A stretch of 41,885 nt of DNA. It comes from Nitrosomonas sp. Nm33. Lineage in GTDB: Bacteria > Pseudomonadota > Gammaproteobacteria > Burkholderiales > Nitrosomonadaceae. Position numbers and translations under genes: made by a program. Below, piece by piece: positions 7,523 through 17,734 of this stretch. The notes beneath the pieces are model-generated. The model saw nothing but the letters and a program-made list of their open reading frames with translations, searched no databases and was not told the origin of the DNA. The stretch covers positions 1 through 41,885 of the forward strand of contig NZ_FNPJ01000019.1 of the NCBI RefSeq assembly GCF_900107265.1, read 5' to 3'. The first letter of the stretch is position 1, and each line of letters starts with the position of its first letter.

Positions 7523-8613
7523 TAAACTCCCCACCCTTTTTGATAAGGGCTTGTATCAAAGGGTTGTGGTCTGCCCATAATTTCGTTTAGTAAAATTTTG
7601 GCGCTACCTGGCGCCATAGTTATACCATAGCGGAAGTGTCCGCTATTGATGAATAAATTATTCAATAGCGGATGACGGCCGATAGTGGGGATATTATGCG
7701 GCGAGGCTGGTCTGAGACCCGCCCAATGCTTTATCAGAGGTCTCCCTTTTAACTGGGGTAACAGTTTTTGTGCGCGCCCAGATAAATGCTCACGTGCAGC
7801 AAGCGTTGTTTGCTTGTTAAAGCCAACATCTTCCATTGTGCTACCGACTAGTAAATATCCATCGCGCCGAGGGATCAAATACACATCTCCCTGAAGCAAA
7901 ATCGACCCCAGCGGCGGTTCTTCAAACTTGTATAACAGCATTTGGCCGCGAATTGGCTTAATCTCAAGATTGAGCGCATGCTTTCCTAACACTTGTTTGT
8001 TCCAAGCACCTGCAGTGATGACAAAATGAGCAGCACAATATTTGCCACAAGATGTCGTAAGTGAGTGAAGCCGATGGTGCTGCGTTATGATTTCTTGTAC
8101 TTCACAATGCTCAATAATGCGTCCGCCCAGTTGCACGACTTGGTTATATAAAGCTTTTAGCAAACGAGGATTACGCACCTGCGCGATATGGGGCAGAAAC
8201 AGTGAATGCTCCACTTTTAAATGAAGAAAATTGATTTGCTCGCTCAAGGGAGCCATCTGAATAAATACCTTCTGTTCCGCCAGCCATTTTTGAGCGGCAT
8301 TTGCGTCATACGGTGGCAGTACGAGCATTCCACTTACCACATATTCAGCATCAATACCCGTTGATGCATACAGCTCTGCCACCCATGCTGGAAACATGGC
8401 CGCGCTATAATCAGCAAGGCGCGTAACGCTATCCAGATAGCTCCAGGGGCATAATGGTGACAAGATACCACCTCCTGCCCAAGAAGATTCCTGCCCCACC
8501 TTAGCACGCTCCAGGATAGTGACAGTTGCACCTTCTTTCAGCAACTGAACTGCAGTAGCAAGCCCAATCACGCCAGCACCAATAACAATAAAATCTGGAG
8601 TCACTTCATTCAT
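7519..8613 (-). CDS. thiO: FAD-dependent glycine oxidase-type protein
   Basis: A 364-residue DAO-fold flavoprotein. The N-terminus has the dinucleotide-binding motif GAGVIG (12-17) followed by an acidic end of strand two (LERA), then [14 protein letters not shown], typical of ThiO. The C-terminal part has [16 protein letters not shown] and [16 protein letters not shown], which cover the flavin and substrate carboxylate. ThiO oxidises glycine to the imine used in thiazole formation for thiamine. No other thi gene is in the window, so assignment to thiamine synthesis rests on family resemblance; another D-amino-acid or glycine/sarcosine oxidase is possible. No strong ribosome site is visible. 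It is convergent with ispH. Confidence 0.82.
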   Translation of the reverse strand: MNEVTPDFIVIGAGVIGLATAVQLLKEGATVTILERAKVGQESSWAGGGILSPLCPWSYLDSVTRLADYSAAMFPAWVAELYASTGIDAEYVVSGMLVLPPYDANAAQKWLAEQKVFIQMAPLSEQINFLHLKVEHSLFLPHIAQVRNPRLLKALYNQVVQLGGRIIEHCEVQEIITQHHRLHSLTTSCGKYCAAHFVITAGAWNKQVLGKHALNLEIKPIRGQMLLYKFEEPPLGSILLQGDVYLIPRRDGYLLVGSTMEDVGFNKQTTLAAREHLSGRAQKLLPQLKGRPLIKHWAGLRPASPHNIPTIGRHPLLNNLFINSGHFRYGITMAPGSAKILLNEIMGRPQPFDTSPYQKGWGVY

Positions 8614-8875
8614 ATCTCACTCGTGGCATCGCGTGCAAATAAGCTACATTGGAAAGAGTACAAAAAAACTACTGCTATTCCTCATAGTTACAAAGGATTA
8701 CTCACTCCATGCTTATCTATTTAATACATCTTATTACTGCTCTCTGCATGCACTGCTCTCGGGCCAGCCATTCAGATTATTTCACAAGCTTAATGACCAT
8801 CAATGCAGGCTAAAGTTGATTAAAAAATTATCCGTTACTTTAACAGGGTTGAAACCATGGGATAAAGGATTGTAT

Positions 8876-9403
8876 ATGTCTGTTAATAGCGGTTTTACAA
8901 TGTTAGAGCTTATGATTGCGCTGAGCATTGGTGCTATTTTAGCTACCATCGCAGTACCTAGCTATCAGTCGATGATGGTGCAGTCACGCCTTGCTACACA
9001 GACGAATGAGCTTCTCACAGCACTTCATTTCAGTCGTTCTGAAGCAGTGAAACGTGGCATGCGGGTAACCATATGTAAAAGCAGCAGTGGCACAACCTGT
9101 ACAGCCGGCAGCAGCTGGCAAGATGGTTGGATAGTATACAGCGATAGCGGGACAGCGGGGACAATCGATGGCAGCGATCAAATTTTAAGGGTTTTCCCTG
9201 CATTGAAAGGCAGCACGATGGATGGTGGTACAAAATTCGCAAACTGGATTGCTTACTTAGCGAATGGAAGTAGTCGAGGTAGTAGTGGTAATGGTAACTT
9301 AGTAGGTACTGGCACTTTCATACTGTGCAATAGCACAAAAGGACGCAAGATTACTATAAACCATACAGGGCGACCATACACAGAGACGATATCATCATGT
9401 TAA
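8876..9403 (+). CDS. fimT: Type IV minor pilin, FimT/GspH family
   Basis: A prepilin-like protein of 175 residues. The short leader MSVNSG is followed by FTMLELMIALSIGAILATIA: prepilin-peptidase cleavage after Gly6, Glu at mature position 5, and the hydrophobic N-terminal helix. The rest has the GspH-type pattern, including SRSEAVKRG, two cysteine-bearing segments and a C-terminal cysteine. The ATG at 8876 is chosen because AAGGA lies 6 nt upstream and the leader then has normal length; the open frame extends far upstream without pilin features. It is the first gene of the minor-pilin operon and overlaps pilV by 7 bp. The 262 bp upstream of it, back to thiO, holds no recognisable gene. Confidence 0.88.
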   Translation: MSVNSGFTMLELMIALSIGAILATIAVPSYQSMMVQSRLATQTNELLTALHFSRSEAVKRGMRVTICKSSSGTTCTAGSSWQDGWIVYSDSGTAGTIDGSDQILRVFPALKGSTMDGGTKFANWIAYLANGSSRGSSGNGNLVGTGTFILCNSTKGRKITINHTGRPYTETISSC

Positions 9404-9837
9404 TCCTCAAAAAAGATTTTCAATTGCCACATCAAAAGGGTGTCACCATGATTGAAGTGTTAGTGGCAATCGTTGTGCTATCCATTGGTTTACTTGGATT
9501 GGCAGGTCTGCAGTCTGCCGGGCTCACTCATAACCAGAGTGCAAGTTTTCGCTCTACCGCCACGATGATGACTTACAGTATTCTCGATAGCATGCGCGCC
9601 AATCGAATTGAAGCGATTAATGGCAGTTATAACATCACCATAGGGACTTCCATCCCTGCCGTCAGCACCATTCCAGAGCAGGATCTCAACAATTGGTTAA
9701 ATGAATTGGCTTTGCGCTTACCCGCTGGCACGGGCGCCATTAACATCGCCGGTAACGTCGTTACAGTCACCATTCAGTGGGATGACAGCCGTGGCGCTTT
9801 AGCTGCTCAGCAATTTATTCTGACTACCCAGCTCTAG
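9397..9837 (+). CDS. pilV: Type IV pilus minor pilin PilV
   Basis: A 146-residue prepilin with a basic leader ending QKG, followed by VTMIEVLVAIVVLSIGLLGL: cleavage after the glycine, mature Glu5, and the long hydrophobic helix. Then comes GLQSAGLTHNQSASFRSTA, typical of PilV, where most members keep a similar LQ...A pattern after the helix. In other bacteria PilV joins the priming complex with FimT, PilW, PilX, PilE and PilY1 that starts pilus assembly. Its ATG overlaps the fimT stop, and its TAG is one base before pilW, so translation is probably coupled. Mature position 1 is Val, not the commoner Phe. Confidence 0.9.
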   Translation: MLILKKDFQLPHQKGVTMIEVLVAIVVLSIGLLGLAGLQSAGLTHNQSASFRSTATMMTYSILDSMRANRIEAINGSYNITIGTSIPAVSTIPEQDLNNWLNELALRLPAGTGAINIAGNVVTVTIQWDDSRGALAAQQFILTTQL

Positions 9838-9838
9838 C

Positions 9839-10858
9839 ATGAAAAGAATATCTATAAAACAGCATGGTTTCACGTTAGTTGAGGTAATGGTTGCCATGAC
9901 CATCGGGCTTTTGTTGATGAGTGGTGTCATCACCATTCTAACTTCCAGTCACCAAACTTATCGAGTCAACGATGCGCTAGCCAGAATACAGGAAAATGCA
10001 CGCTATGCCTTTCACATACTTTCAAAAGATATCCGTATGGCTGGCTATTCTGGGTGTGCAGGTAATGGTGTGCCGACAGTGAATACCCTGAATAATTCCA
10101 CAGATTTTTTATGGCGACTCGGGCAAGCTTTGGAGGGGTTCGAAGCGATCAAAGCAACCGTCTGGGCACCTGCTCTACCTCCTTCAGGGGCTATTCCCAG
10201 TCCGCTAGGAGGACGTGATATTATCGTGGTGCGCGGAGTCGATGGCGATAGCACTAAAATTATTCAACACCCGGGCGGAAATCCGCCTGGCTCTGCTGAT
10301 CTCAAAGTAACGGCGGGAAGCGGCCTTGAAGAAGGCAATATTGTGCTGGTTACCGATTGTCTGGCGTCAGCTATCTTTCAAATTACCAATATCAACACTT
10401 CGTCCAATAAGGACAATATCGTTCATAACACGGGTAATACCGGCACACCGGGAAATTCCACAAAACAATTAGGTAAGGAATTCACTGGAGGAGACCTCGT
10501 CAAGATTTCTACCCGCTCTTATTTTATTCGCATGGCAGAAATATGGCCGGCACTTTATCGTAAGGTTGGCGCAAGCCAAGCAGAAGAGTTGGTGAGAGGC
10601 ATAGAAGACATGCAAATTGAATATGGCGAAGATCTCGATGAAAACTGGACGGCAGATATCTATCGCACTGCCGATGTGGTGGTAAATTGGGGTAAAGTCG
10701 TCAGCGTGCGTATCAGCTTACTGTTGCAGTCGATAGGAGATAATATCACCAGCCAACCCCAACCCTACACCTTTAACGGCACCACTACTACCCCTACAGA
10801 TCGGCGCCTCCGCCAGGTTTTTACCACCGTGATAACATTGCGCAACCGGGTATCTTAA
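9839..10858 (+). CDS. pilW: Type IV pilus minor pilin PilW
   Basis: A 339-residue minor pilin, within the usual PilW size. The leader MKRISIKQHG is followed by FTLVEVMVAMTIGLLLMSGV with Glu at mature position 5. The segment ARIQENARYAFHILSKDIRMAGYSGC is the typical PilW stretch after the helix. The C-terminal domain includes LVRGIEDMQIEYGED, also typical. It lies one base after pilV and 25 bases before pilX. It is expected in the inner membrane before assembly and at the pilus tip afterwards as part of the priming complex. Confidence 0.92.
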   Translation: MKRISIKQHGFTLVEVMVAMTIGLLLMSGVITILTSSHQTYRVNDALARIQENARYAFHILSKDIRMAGYSGCAGNGVPTVNTLNNSTDFLWRLGQALEGFEAIKATVWAPALPPSGAIPSPLGGRDIIVVRGVDGDSTKIIQHPGGNPPGSADLKVTAGSGLEEGNIVLVTDCLASAIFQITNINTSSNKDNIVHNTGNTGTPGNSTKQLGKEFTGGDLVKISTRSYFIRMAEIWPALYRKVGASQAEELVRGIEDMQIEYGEDLDENWTADIYRTADVVVNWGKVVSVRISLLLQSIGDNITSQPQPYTFNGTTTTPTDRRLRQVFTTVITLRNRVS

Positions 10859-10883
10859 TAAATTCCAGTAAAGGCTATGAGTC

Positions 10884-11405
10884 GTGATTTCTCGGGAAAC
10901 TAAATTTGGATCAAGACAACGTGGTGTCGTTCTCGTTACCGGATTAATCTTTCTAGTCATGATGACGCTGCTGGGGATAACGGCTATACAGACTACCATG
11001 CTAGAAGAAAAAATGGCAGGTAATTTGCGTGACGAGACTCTGGCGTTACAAGCGGCTGAAGCTGCCCTCAGGGAAGGAGAAATGTTTCTGCAGCAGATTA
11101 CTTTACCCGAATTTGATGGTTCAAATGGACTTTATGACCATAAAAATCCTGAAACTCAAGCACCTAACCCTATTACCTGGTCAGAATGGTCTACCTCCGG
11201 CAGAATAATTACCGCCACATTGACAGGTGTAGCAAGTCAACCGCGTTATATCATCGAACAGCTCATTCCTGTCCCTGCAGAAAAAGGGGGTAGTGTGCAG
11301 CAATCAGCCACCACGATGATATCAAACATGTACAGGGTCACTGCCAGAGGAGTGGGCGGCACTGAGTCAGCAGTAGTTATATTACAAAGTGATTACCGAA
11401 GATGA
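10884..11405 (+). CDS. pilX: Type IV pilus assembly protein PilX
   Basis: A 173-residue protein with the PilX pattern: a basic leader ending QRG, then VVLVTGLIFLVMMTLLGITA, and then a segment opening MLEEKMAGNLRDE. Unlike classical pilins it has no Glu5, which is usual for PilX. AAEAALREGE follows, also typical. The GTG at 10884 is chosen since AAAGG lies about 10 nt upstream; the ATG at 10877 is in another frame and soon ends. The stop is directly followed by the pilY1 start region. PilX links the minor-pilin complex to PilY1 in related systems. Confidence 0.9.
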   Translation: MISRETKFGSRQRGVVLVTGLIFLVMMTLLGITAIQTTMLEEKMAGNLRDETLALQAAEAALREGEMFLQQITLPEFDGSNGLYDHKNPETQAPNPITWSEWSTSGRIITATLTGVASQPRYIIEQLIPVPAEKGGSVQQSATTMISNMYRVTARGVGGTESAVVILQSDYRR

Positions 11406-11417
11406 ATGGAGGTAAAA

Positions 11418-14400
11418 TTGAAAAAACCGGGTATCTCCAGGATATGGATAACCGCTGCTCTCATCACTAGCATTCCCACTCACACGCAAGCAACGCTTGC
11501 GCTATCAGATGTTCCTCTCTATCTGACTACCGCCGTTGATCCTAATGTGATGTTTACGCTGGATGACTCAGGTTCCATGCAGTTTGAAATCATGCCGGAA
11601 GATTGGATCTTTAGGGACGTGTACTATATGTTTCCTCGTGCATCAAGTGTATATGGAGCAGATGACTATAAGAACCGGGCTGTCGATTTTGATCCGAATA
11701 ACCCTTACACAGCAGCTTTACGTTCCAGTCAGATTAACAAAATTTATTACAACCCCACAGTAAGATACCAGCCCTGGAGCAATGCCGATGGATCCCTGAT
11801 GAGCAATGCTTCACCCGGTTGCGCGCCGCATAATCCTAAGAATACGGGCGCCGGCTGCAGAAACTTAACCGTCAACAATAGTCAAGCAACCCAGTGGTTA
11901 GAGCGTGACGGAGATTTATCCAATTTAGAAACAAGAACATTCTATCCCGCTGTTTATTTCAATTACAACGGAGGAGAAATTCTGTCGGCGGACAACTATT
12001 CCAGGATTGAAATTAAATCAACTACTTCATCCTATACAGGAGGAGCAGATCGAACAGACTGTGCTGCTGCACCTGTTTGTACATATGAGGAAGAAATCCA
12101 GAATTTTGCTAACTGGTATACTTATTACCGCTCACGTATCCTGTCATCACGTGCCGGCGTAGGTAAGGCGTTTGCTGCTCCAGGAAGTAGCGTACGAGTT
12201 GGGTTTGGCGCAATCAACCAGGGAAGCACGAGTATCGATGGCGTTTCAACAGCCACCATTATCAATGGGGTAAGGCAATTTAGCGGCACAAATAGAACAG
12301 CTTTTTTTGATAATCTTTATAACCATACTATCCCGGTAGCAGGAACACCACTTCGCATAGCAATTGACAACGTAGGTCGCTATTTTATGCGTGCCGATGA
12401 TCAAGGCCCTTGGGGACAAACGCCTGGTTCAGCTGGGGGTACACAATATGCATGTCGACAAAATTATCATATACTGGTGACAGATGGTTATTGGAGTGAT
12501 TCTTATTCGGGGACAGGGAATTCAGATAATACAGCAGGAAATACCCTTACCAACCATCTACCTCATGCCATACCTGCAACTTATAAATATACGCCCACAC
12601 TTCCTTATTCTGACAACTACAGCAATACGCTTGCCGATGTAGCGATGCAATACTGGAAGAATGATTTGCGTACCGATCTTGACAACAAAGTACCCACTAA
12701 CACGGGAGATCCTGCCTTCTGGCAACATATGGTGAATTTCACTGTTGGTCTAGGTGTGCAGGGTACGCTATCCTCATTACCAACTGGATCAGAATCATGG
12801 CCAGATCCAATATCCAGTGATGCTGCAAAAATTGACGATTTGTGGCATGCCGCCGTGAACAGCAGAGGCAAATTCTTTAGTGTACAAGACTCAACCACCT
12901 TTGCCAGCAATTTGAGTAACCTCTTCAGCACTATCACTTCAAGGGTAAGCTCAGCAGCATCAGTCACCACGAATACCAGTCGAATGAGTACCGGCGCTCA
13001 TATTTATCAAGCAAAATTTAATAGTAATGACTGGAGTGGACAGTTGTTCGCATACCAATTAAGTTCAGATGGATCGTTAGGAACAACGCTATGGGAAGCC
13101 TCCTCCGTGTTACCATCGCACGCCAGTCGCGCCATCTTTACGCATAATGGAACGAGCGGACTTGCGTTTACTTCCGCAAATTTTTCACTTTTATCGAGCT
13201 CACAAAAGAATGCACTGAATACCAACATCGGAGGTGTTAACGATGGACTGGGTACGAGCCGAATTTCCTGGCTGCGAGGTGATGAAACTACTGAATTGGC
13301 GCAAGGCGGGAAATTTCGTAATCGCAACAATGGGCTGCTGGGTGATATTGTCAATTCAGATCTGTTATTCGTTCAGGCGCTCGATTTTGGCTACGACGCA
13401 TTGCCTAGCGGGACAGCAGGACAAGCTTCCTATTCTACCTATGCTCAATCCAATGCGAGCAGAACACCGGTTATTTATACCGGAGCAAACGATGGGATGC
13501 TTCATGCTTTTAATGCCGAAACGGGTGTTGAGCTATTCAGTTATATACCGGGTGCAGTTTATCCAAAACTGAGCTGGCTGACATCACCCGATTACACGCA
13601 TCGTTATTTTGTTGATGGCAACGCCTATGCCGGTGATGCCTATATTGGTACTACTCCCAGCTGGAGAACCATACTGCTGGGCTCGTTAGGTGCTGGAGGA
13701 AAAGGTATTTTTGCCTTAGATATCACCAATCCAACCAGTTTCTCCACCTCAAATGTGCTCTGGGAATTTTCTGACACCGATTTGGGTTTTGTCCCGGGCC
13801 AGGCAAAAATCGCGTTATTGAACAATGACGTTTGGGCTGCCATTATCAGTAATGGGTACAACAGCACTACTGATCATGCTTATCTTTACATCATTAATCT
13901 ACAGACAGGTGCGCTGATTACGAAAATCGCAACCAATAGTAGTACCAGCAATGGTCTTTCCAGCCCAGCCTTAGTCGACACGAATGGCGATAAAATCATT
14001 GATATCGTTTATGCGGGGGATTTGCAAGGCAATGTCTGGAAATTCGATCTATCGGATAAAAATCCAAATAAGTGGGATGTTGCTTATAAAGCAAGCAAAA
14101 CAACGGCTCCCCTGTTTACAGCCAGAAATGCCAGCAATCAGGTACAATCCATCACCTCCTCCTTGGAAATCGGGCTTCATCCAAGTGGTGGATATCTCGT
14201 TTATTTTGGTACGGGTCAGTACATTGCCTCGGGAGACAATTCCAACACTAATACACAATCCTTATATGGCATCTGGGATAATCTACAAAGCCCGATAGAT
14301 AAAACAGATCGAAGTATGCTACAACAGCAAACCATTCTGACTGAAACGGTATCACCTCCACTTGAACGCACGGTATCAAACAATCTAGTAAACTGGTCGA

Positions 14401-14810
14401 CTAAACGAGGGTGGTATCTCGATCTTCTGCAACCGCCAAGCTCAATTCCCCAAGGGGAGCGCTCTGTCATCATGCCGCAACTCAGTTTTGGGCGGATTAT
14501 CTTTACTACACTCGTTCCTTCCAGTGATCCCTGCTCTTCTGGAGGCTATAATTGGTTAATGCTGCTAAACTCAGAAACGGGTGGTATGCTGACAGCTCCT
14601 CAATTTGATACCGACGATAATGGAATACTCAATAACCAGGATCGACTCATCGCAGCCATTGGCTCTGATGGCGTACGGAGTGAATCGGTCGCCATCAGTG
14701 CAGGTAATCTCATTCACTTGATTGCCGGCTCAACCACTGGTTTAATTGAACCCATTACCATTAAAGGAAGCTCACTTAATCCACGCCACTCCTGGAAACA
14801 GATACAATAG
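11418..14810 (+). CDS. pilY1: Type IV pilus tip adhesin/mechanosensor PilY1
   Basis: A secreted protein of about 1130 residues. After a signal peptide ending near THTQA comes a von Willebrand A-like region with a MIDAS-type DDSGS (about 49-53). The C-terminal third is the PilY1 beta-propeller, starting near residue 685 (TPVIYTGANDGMLHAFN). It carries two calcium-loop-like motifs: DTNGDKIID from about 854, and the EF-hand-like DTDDNGILNNQD from about 1064. The TTG at 11418 is preferred because GGAGG stands 5 nt upstream; an ATG at 11406 would add four residues but lies over that site. PilY1 proteins sit at the pilus tip and act in adhesion, retraction control and surface sensing. The gene directly follows pilX. 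Confidence 0.93.
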   Translation: MKKPGISRIWITAALITSIPTHTQATLALSDVPLYLTTAVDPNVMFTLDDSGSMQFEIMPEDWIFRDVYYMFPRASSVYGADDYKNRAVDFDPNNPYTAALRSSQINKIYYNPTVRYQPWSNADGSLMSNASPGCAPHNPKNTGAGCRNLTVNNSQATQWLERDGDLSNLETRTFYPAVYFNYNGGEILSADNYSRIEIKSTTSSYTGGADRTDCAAAPVCTYEEEIQNFANWYTYYRSRILSSRAGVGKAFAAPGSSVRVGFGAINQGSTSIDGVSTATIINGVRQFSGTNRTAFFDNLYNHTIPVAGTPLRIAIDNVGRYFMRADDQGPWGQTPGSAGGTQYACRQNYHILVTDGYWSDSYSGTGNSDNTAGNTLTNHLPHAIPATYKYTPTLPYSDNYSNTLADVAMQYWKNDLRTDLDNKVPTNTGDPAFWQHMVNFTVGLGVQGTLSSLPTGSESWPDPISSDAAKIDDLWHAAVNSRGKFFSVQDSTTFASNLSNLFSTITSRVSSAASVTTNTSRMSTGAHIYQAKFNSNDWSGQLFAYQLSSDGSLGTTLWEASSVLPSHASRAIFTHNGTSGLAFTSANFSLLSSSQKNALNTNIGGVNDGLGTSRISWLRGDETTELAQGGKFRNRNNGLLGDIVNSDLLFVQALDFGYDALPSGTAGQASYSTYAQSNASRTPVIYTGANDGMLHAFNAETGVELFSYIPGAVYPKLSWLTSPDYTHRYFVDGNAYAGDAYIGTTPSWRTILLGSLGAGGKGIFALDITNPTSFSTSNVLWEFSDTDLGFVPGQAKIALLNNDVWAAIISNGYNSTTDHAYLYIINLQTGALITKIATNSSTSNGLSSPALVDTNGDKIIDIVYAGDLQGNVWKFDLSDKNPNKWDVAYKASKTTAPLFTARNASNQVQSITSSLEIGLHPSGGYLVYFGTGQYIASGDNSNTNTQSLYGIWDNLQSPIDKTDRSMLQQQTILTETVSPPLERTVSNNLVNWSTKRGWYLDLLQPPSSIPQGERSVIMPQLSFGRIIFTTLVPSSDPCSSGGYNWLMLLNSETGGMLTAPQFDTDDNGILNNQDRLIAAIGSDGVRSESVAISAGNLIHLIAGSTTGLIEPITIKGSSLNPRHSWKQIQ

Positions 14811-14892
14811 CAGAACTTATATAAGGGGAAAGTACTCCTAGTTATCTCTAAAATCTAATTTTTATAATTGAAAATCTGATTAGGATACAGGA

Positions 14893-15354
14893 ATGAGACA
14901 AATGACTGACACGATCCAGCTGAGAAAAAGATTATTGGGTTTTACCCTGATAGAGTTAATGATGACCATAGCAGTTATTGGTATTCTGGCAGCAGTTGCG
15001 CTACCTTCCTATCAAGAACATGTTCGTCGTACCAATCGTATAGAAGCTAAAGGTATCCTGCTGGAGATGACGCAGTTACTGGAACGTAATTTCACTGAGG
15101 CGAATCGGTATGATCTGAAAAGCGACGCAGCCAATTTTACTTTACCCGTTACCCAGTCTCCCACGACGGGTACAGCAAAATATATTATTCGGTTTAAAGC
15201 AGGCACACTGACACAAAACACCTACACTTTGGAGGCTGTTCCCACTGGCACAATGGCCAATGATGCGTGCGCCACCCTGACGTTAACGCATACGGGCATC
15301 AAAGGCGTCAGCGGTAATTCATCGTTAGCCGCATCAGATTGTTGGCAACGTTAA
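14893..15354 (+). CDS. pilE: Type IV minor pilin PilE
   Basis: A 153-residue prepilin: a basic leader ending LLG, then [20 protein letters not shown] with Glu at mature position 5, then [19 protein letters not shown], typical of the PilE minor pilins found after pilY1. Two cysteines near the C-terminus (in DACATL and SDCW) fit the pilin disulfide loop. The ATG at 14893 has TAGGA 7 nt before it; a second ATG at 14902 is also possible. It is the last gene of the operon, 82 bp after pilY1. No clear terminator separates it from the convergent ppx. Confidence 0.9.
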   Translation: MRQMTDTIQLRKRLLGFTLIELMMTIAVIGILAAVALPSYQEHVRRTNRIEAKGILLEMTQLLERNFTEANRYDLKSDAANFTLPVTQSPTTGTAKYIIRFKAGTLTQNTYTLEAVPTGTMANDACATLTLTHTGIKGVSGNSSLAASDCWQR

Positions 15355-15383
15355 TTGTTGCCCAGCATCATTCCTAAAAAAGC

Positions 15384-16907
15384 TCAAGAAAAGTCCTCCT
15401 TTGAGGATGTGCCTTGAATACAGAAATTAATTTTCAGCGCTGCCCAAGCATCAATTTCAGCATTTAGCAAAGTTTCAGTTAACGGATTGCACTCTAACCA
15501 CGCTTGCGAAATAAACAGCTTACAGGCCTCACTACCTGCATGTATTTTCATTGGAGGTAACTTGATGTTCGTACGGCTGCGGTAAAAAATTGTCGCTAAG
15601 CGCAGCGCTATGGATTGAGCTAGACTAATAAGATTAGTCAGAAATTCACTCACTTTGCTCAGAGATCCCTGATGAGCGAGCACAAGTTGGCTGAGTTGCA
15701 TCTGCTCCATTTTAGAAAAACCAGGTATGTCTGCATTCCCGAGTATATAGGCAGAATGTTTATGATAGCCAGAATGGGCTACTGAAATGCCAATCTCATG
15801 TAGGCGTGCCGCCCAGGACAATAAACGCAAGGCATCTTCTACTGTTTCCTCATCAGGATAATTAGCCAGGAGTTGCTTTCCCAGCGCTAAAGAGAGCGAT
15901 TCTATGCGTGCTGCCTGGCCAAGATCAACACGGTAACGTTGCATAAACTGCCGCACAGATACTTCTCGCATATCTTCATTATGAAAGCGGCCGAGCATAT
16001 CGTAGAGCACACCTTGACGCAGTGCACCTGTTGCCAGAAACATACGCGGGATACTTAATTCCTTGAATGCAGCAAACATGATGGCAAAGCCGCCCACGAT
16101 CACAGGTGCACGATCGGGATGTAAGCCGGCGATTTCAATCTTCCTGATGTCACCCACTTTAAGAAGGTATTCACGAAATGCTTCCAAACCTGTCAGCGTA
16201 ATCCCTTCCGTTTTATTACCATCATCAAAGTTATTCAATCTAAGAATACGACCTAATGCACGCGCTGTTCCAGAAGATCCATAAACCTCTTGCCATTGAT
16301 CAGCTGAAAATTCTGTTGTAATACTCTGTATCTCAGTTTGCGCCGCAAGCTCAGCACGTTTCATGGCCCCCTTGCTAATCTTTCCATCCGGGAAAAAGCG
16401 CAAACTATGACTGACACAACCCATATAAAGGCTTTCCAGTTTATTAGGCTCCAGGCGAGTGCCGATAATAAATTCGGTGGAGCCTCCACCGATATCGATG
16501 ATAAGCCGATTATTTTCGGAAACTGGCAGACTGTGTGCAACTCCCAGATAAATCAGGCGTGCTTCTTCATGTCCGGCAATGATTTCGATTGGAAATCCCA
16601 ATACAGACTCAGCTTTTACCAGGAAGTCTGCAGCGTTTTTGGCAACACGAAGTGAGTTTGTACCAACCACACGCACAGCATGGGTCGGGAAACCCCGTAG
16701 ACGTTCACCAAAGCGTTTTAAACAATCCAAGGCACGCGTCTGGCATGCTTCGTCCAACTTTCTGTCACGCGTAAGTCCGGCAGCCAGCCGAACCATTTCT
16801 TTTAGACTATCTAATGGATAAAGCTGTTTACCCACCACACGCGCTACTTGGAGGTGGAAACTATTGGAACCAAGATCAACTGCAGCAAGTGTGGGATATT
16901 CGCGCAT
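15384..16907 (-). CDS. ppx: Exopolyphosphatase (Ppx/GppA family)
   Basis: Family members release phosphate from polyphosphate or hydrolyse pppGpp. The 507-residue protein has the actin-like ATPase-fold motifs: AAVDLGSNSFHL (8-19), IIAGHEEARLIYLGVA, IDIGGGSTEFIIG and GSSGTARALGRIL. A C-terminal helical HD-like region follows, including RLHEIGISVAHSGYHKHSAY. The length fits Ppx-type enzymes of this class. It lies 44 bp after phoU on the same strand, so polyphosphate breakdown appears linked to phosphate signalling. Ppx versus GppA activity cannot be separated from sequence alone. Confidence 0.92.
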   Translation of the reverse strand: MREYPTLAAVDLGSNSFHLQVARVVGKQLYPLDSLKEMVRLAAGLTRDRKLDEACQTRALDCLKRFGERLRGFPTHAVRVVGTNSLRVAKNAADFLVKAESVLGFPIEIIAGHEEARLIYLGVAHSLPVSENNRLIIDIGGGSTEFIIGTRLEPNKLESLYMGCVSHSLRFFPDGKISKGAMKRAELAAQTEIQSITTEFSADQWQEVYGSSGTARALGRILRLNNFDDGNKTEGITLTGLEAFREYLLKVGDIRKIEIAGLHPDRAPVIVGGFAIMFAAFKELSIPRMFLATGALRQGVLYDMLGRFHNEDMREVSVRQFMQRYRVDLGQAARIESLSLALGKQLLANYPDEETVEDALRLLSWAARLHEIGISVAHSGYHKHSAYILGNADIPGFSKMEQMQLSQLVLAHQGSLSKVSEFLTNLISLAQSIALRLATIFYRSRTNIKLPPMKIHAGSEACKLFISQAWLECNPLTETLLNAEIDAWAALKINFCIQGTSSKEDFS

Positions 16908-16951
16908 AACCTTATGCTAAATGTTAGGCATAGCTAAATTACATAAATGAT

Positions 16952-17659
16952 TTAACCTCTTACTTCGCGTTCAATTTCATCAGCAGTGACATGGCGAACA
17001 TCCTTGCCTTTGACCATATAAACCACATATTCAGACATGTTTTTTGCGTGATCACCAATACGCTCGATTGCTTTTGCCACAAAAAGAATTTCCAGTGAAG
17101 TGGAAATTTTACGAGGATCTTCCATCATGAACGTGATGAGCTGCCGAAGAATGGCACGAAATTCTTCATCAACCAACTCGTCCTGGCGCACGATATGTGC
17201 AGCAGCATTCAGATCCAAGCGGGCAAAAGCATCCAGCGCCTGGCGCAACATACCCAAAGCAATTTGAGCGACGTGTTTAACTTCTACAAAACGTGGAGCA
17301 TGTAAGCGGTCAGCTGCATGAATGAGCCGCGCCATGCGAGCGATTTTTGCAGCCTCATCGCCGATTCGTTCCAAATCAGTGATCGTCTTGATGACTGTCA
17401 TGATCATACGTAAATCACTTGCTGTTGGCTGCCTACGTGCAATGATCTGACTGCATATCTCATCGATAGATACTTCCATGGCATTGACGCGATGATCATT
17501 GGCAATTACCTGATCAATGATGGTTTCATTACCTTCTGTTAAGGCATCTATTGCTCGCTCAATCTGTTCCTCAACAAATCCTCCCATTTGTAATACACGG
17601 GTGCGCACTTCTTCAAGATCTGCATCAAATCTTTTTGAAATGTGTTCTTTACTAGCCAT
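16952..17659 (-). CDS. phoU: Phosphate signalling regulator PhoU
   Basis: A 235-residue all-helical protein with the duplicated PhoU repeat. The first half includes DLEEVRTRVLQMGGFVEEQI and TDLERIGDEAAKIARMAR; the second half includes AIERIGDHAKNMSEYVVYMV. The acidic E/DxxxD patterns in both repeats are the metal-binding sites of the family. PhoU restrains PhoR kinase signalling and Pst phosphate uptake when phosphate is plentiful. No pst or phoBR gene is nearby; instead it lies between rpiA and ppx on the minus strand, pointing to a polyphosphate/phosphate balance unit. Confidence 0.94.
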   Translation of the reverse strand: MASKEHISKRFDADLEEVRTRVLQMGGFVEEQIERAIDALTEGNETIIDQVIANDHRVNAMEVSIDEICSQIIARRQPTASDLRMIMTVIKTITDLERIGDEAAKIARMARLIHAADRLHAPRFVEVKHVAQIALGMLRQALDAFARLDLNAAAHIVRQDELVDEEFRAILRQLITFMMEDPRKISTSLEILFVAKAIERIGDHAKNMSEYVVYMVKGKDVRHVTADEIEREVRG

Positions 17660-17734
17660 ATCGTATCTTCTGCTCAGTAAGATGAAACAATTATTTTATG
17701 TGTAGCCAATGAGGTTTTATTTCTAGTCTAACTA

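Noticed and set aside
8633..8875. 81-residue upstream extension of FimT
   Set aside because: Prepilin leaders are short; the ATG at 8876 has its own ribosome site directly before the class III leader.
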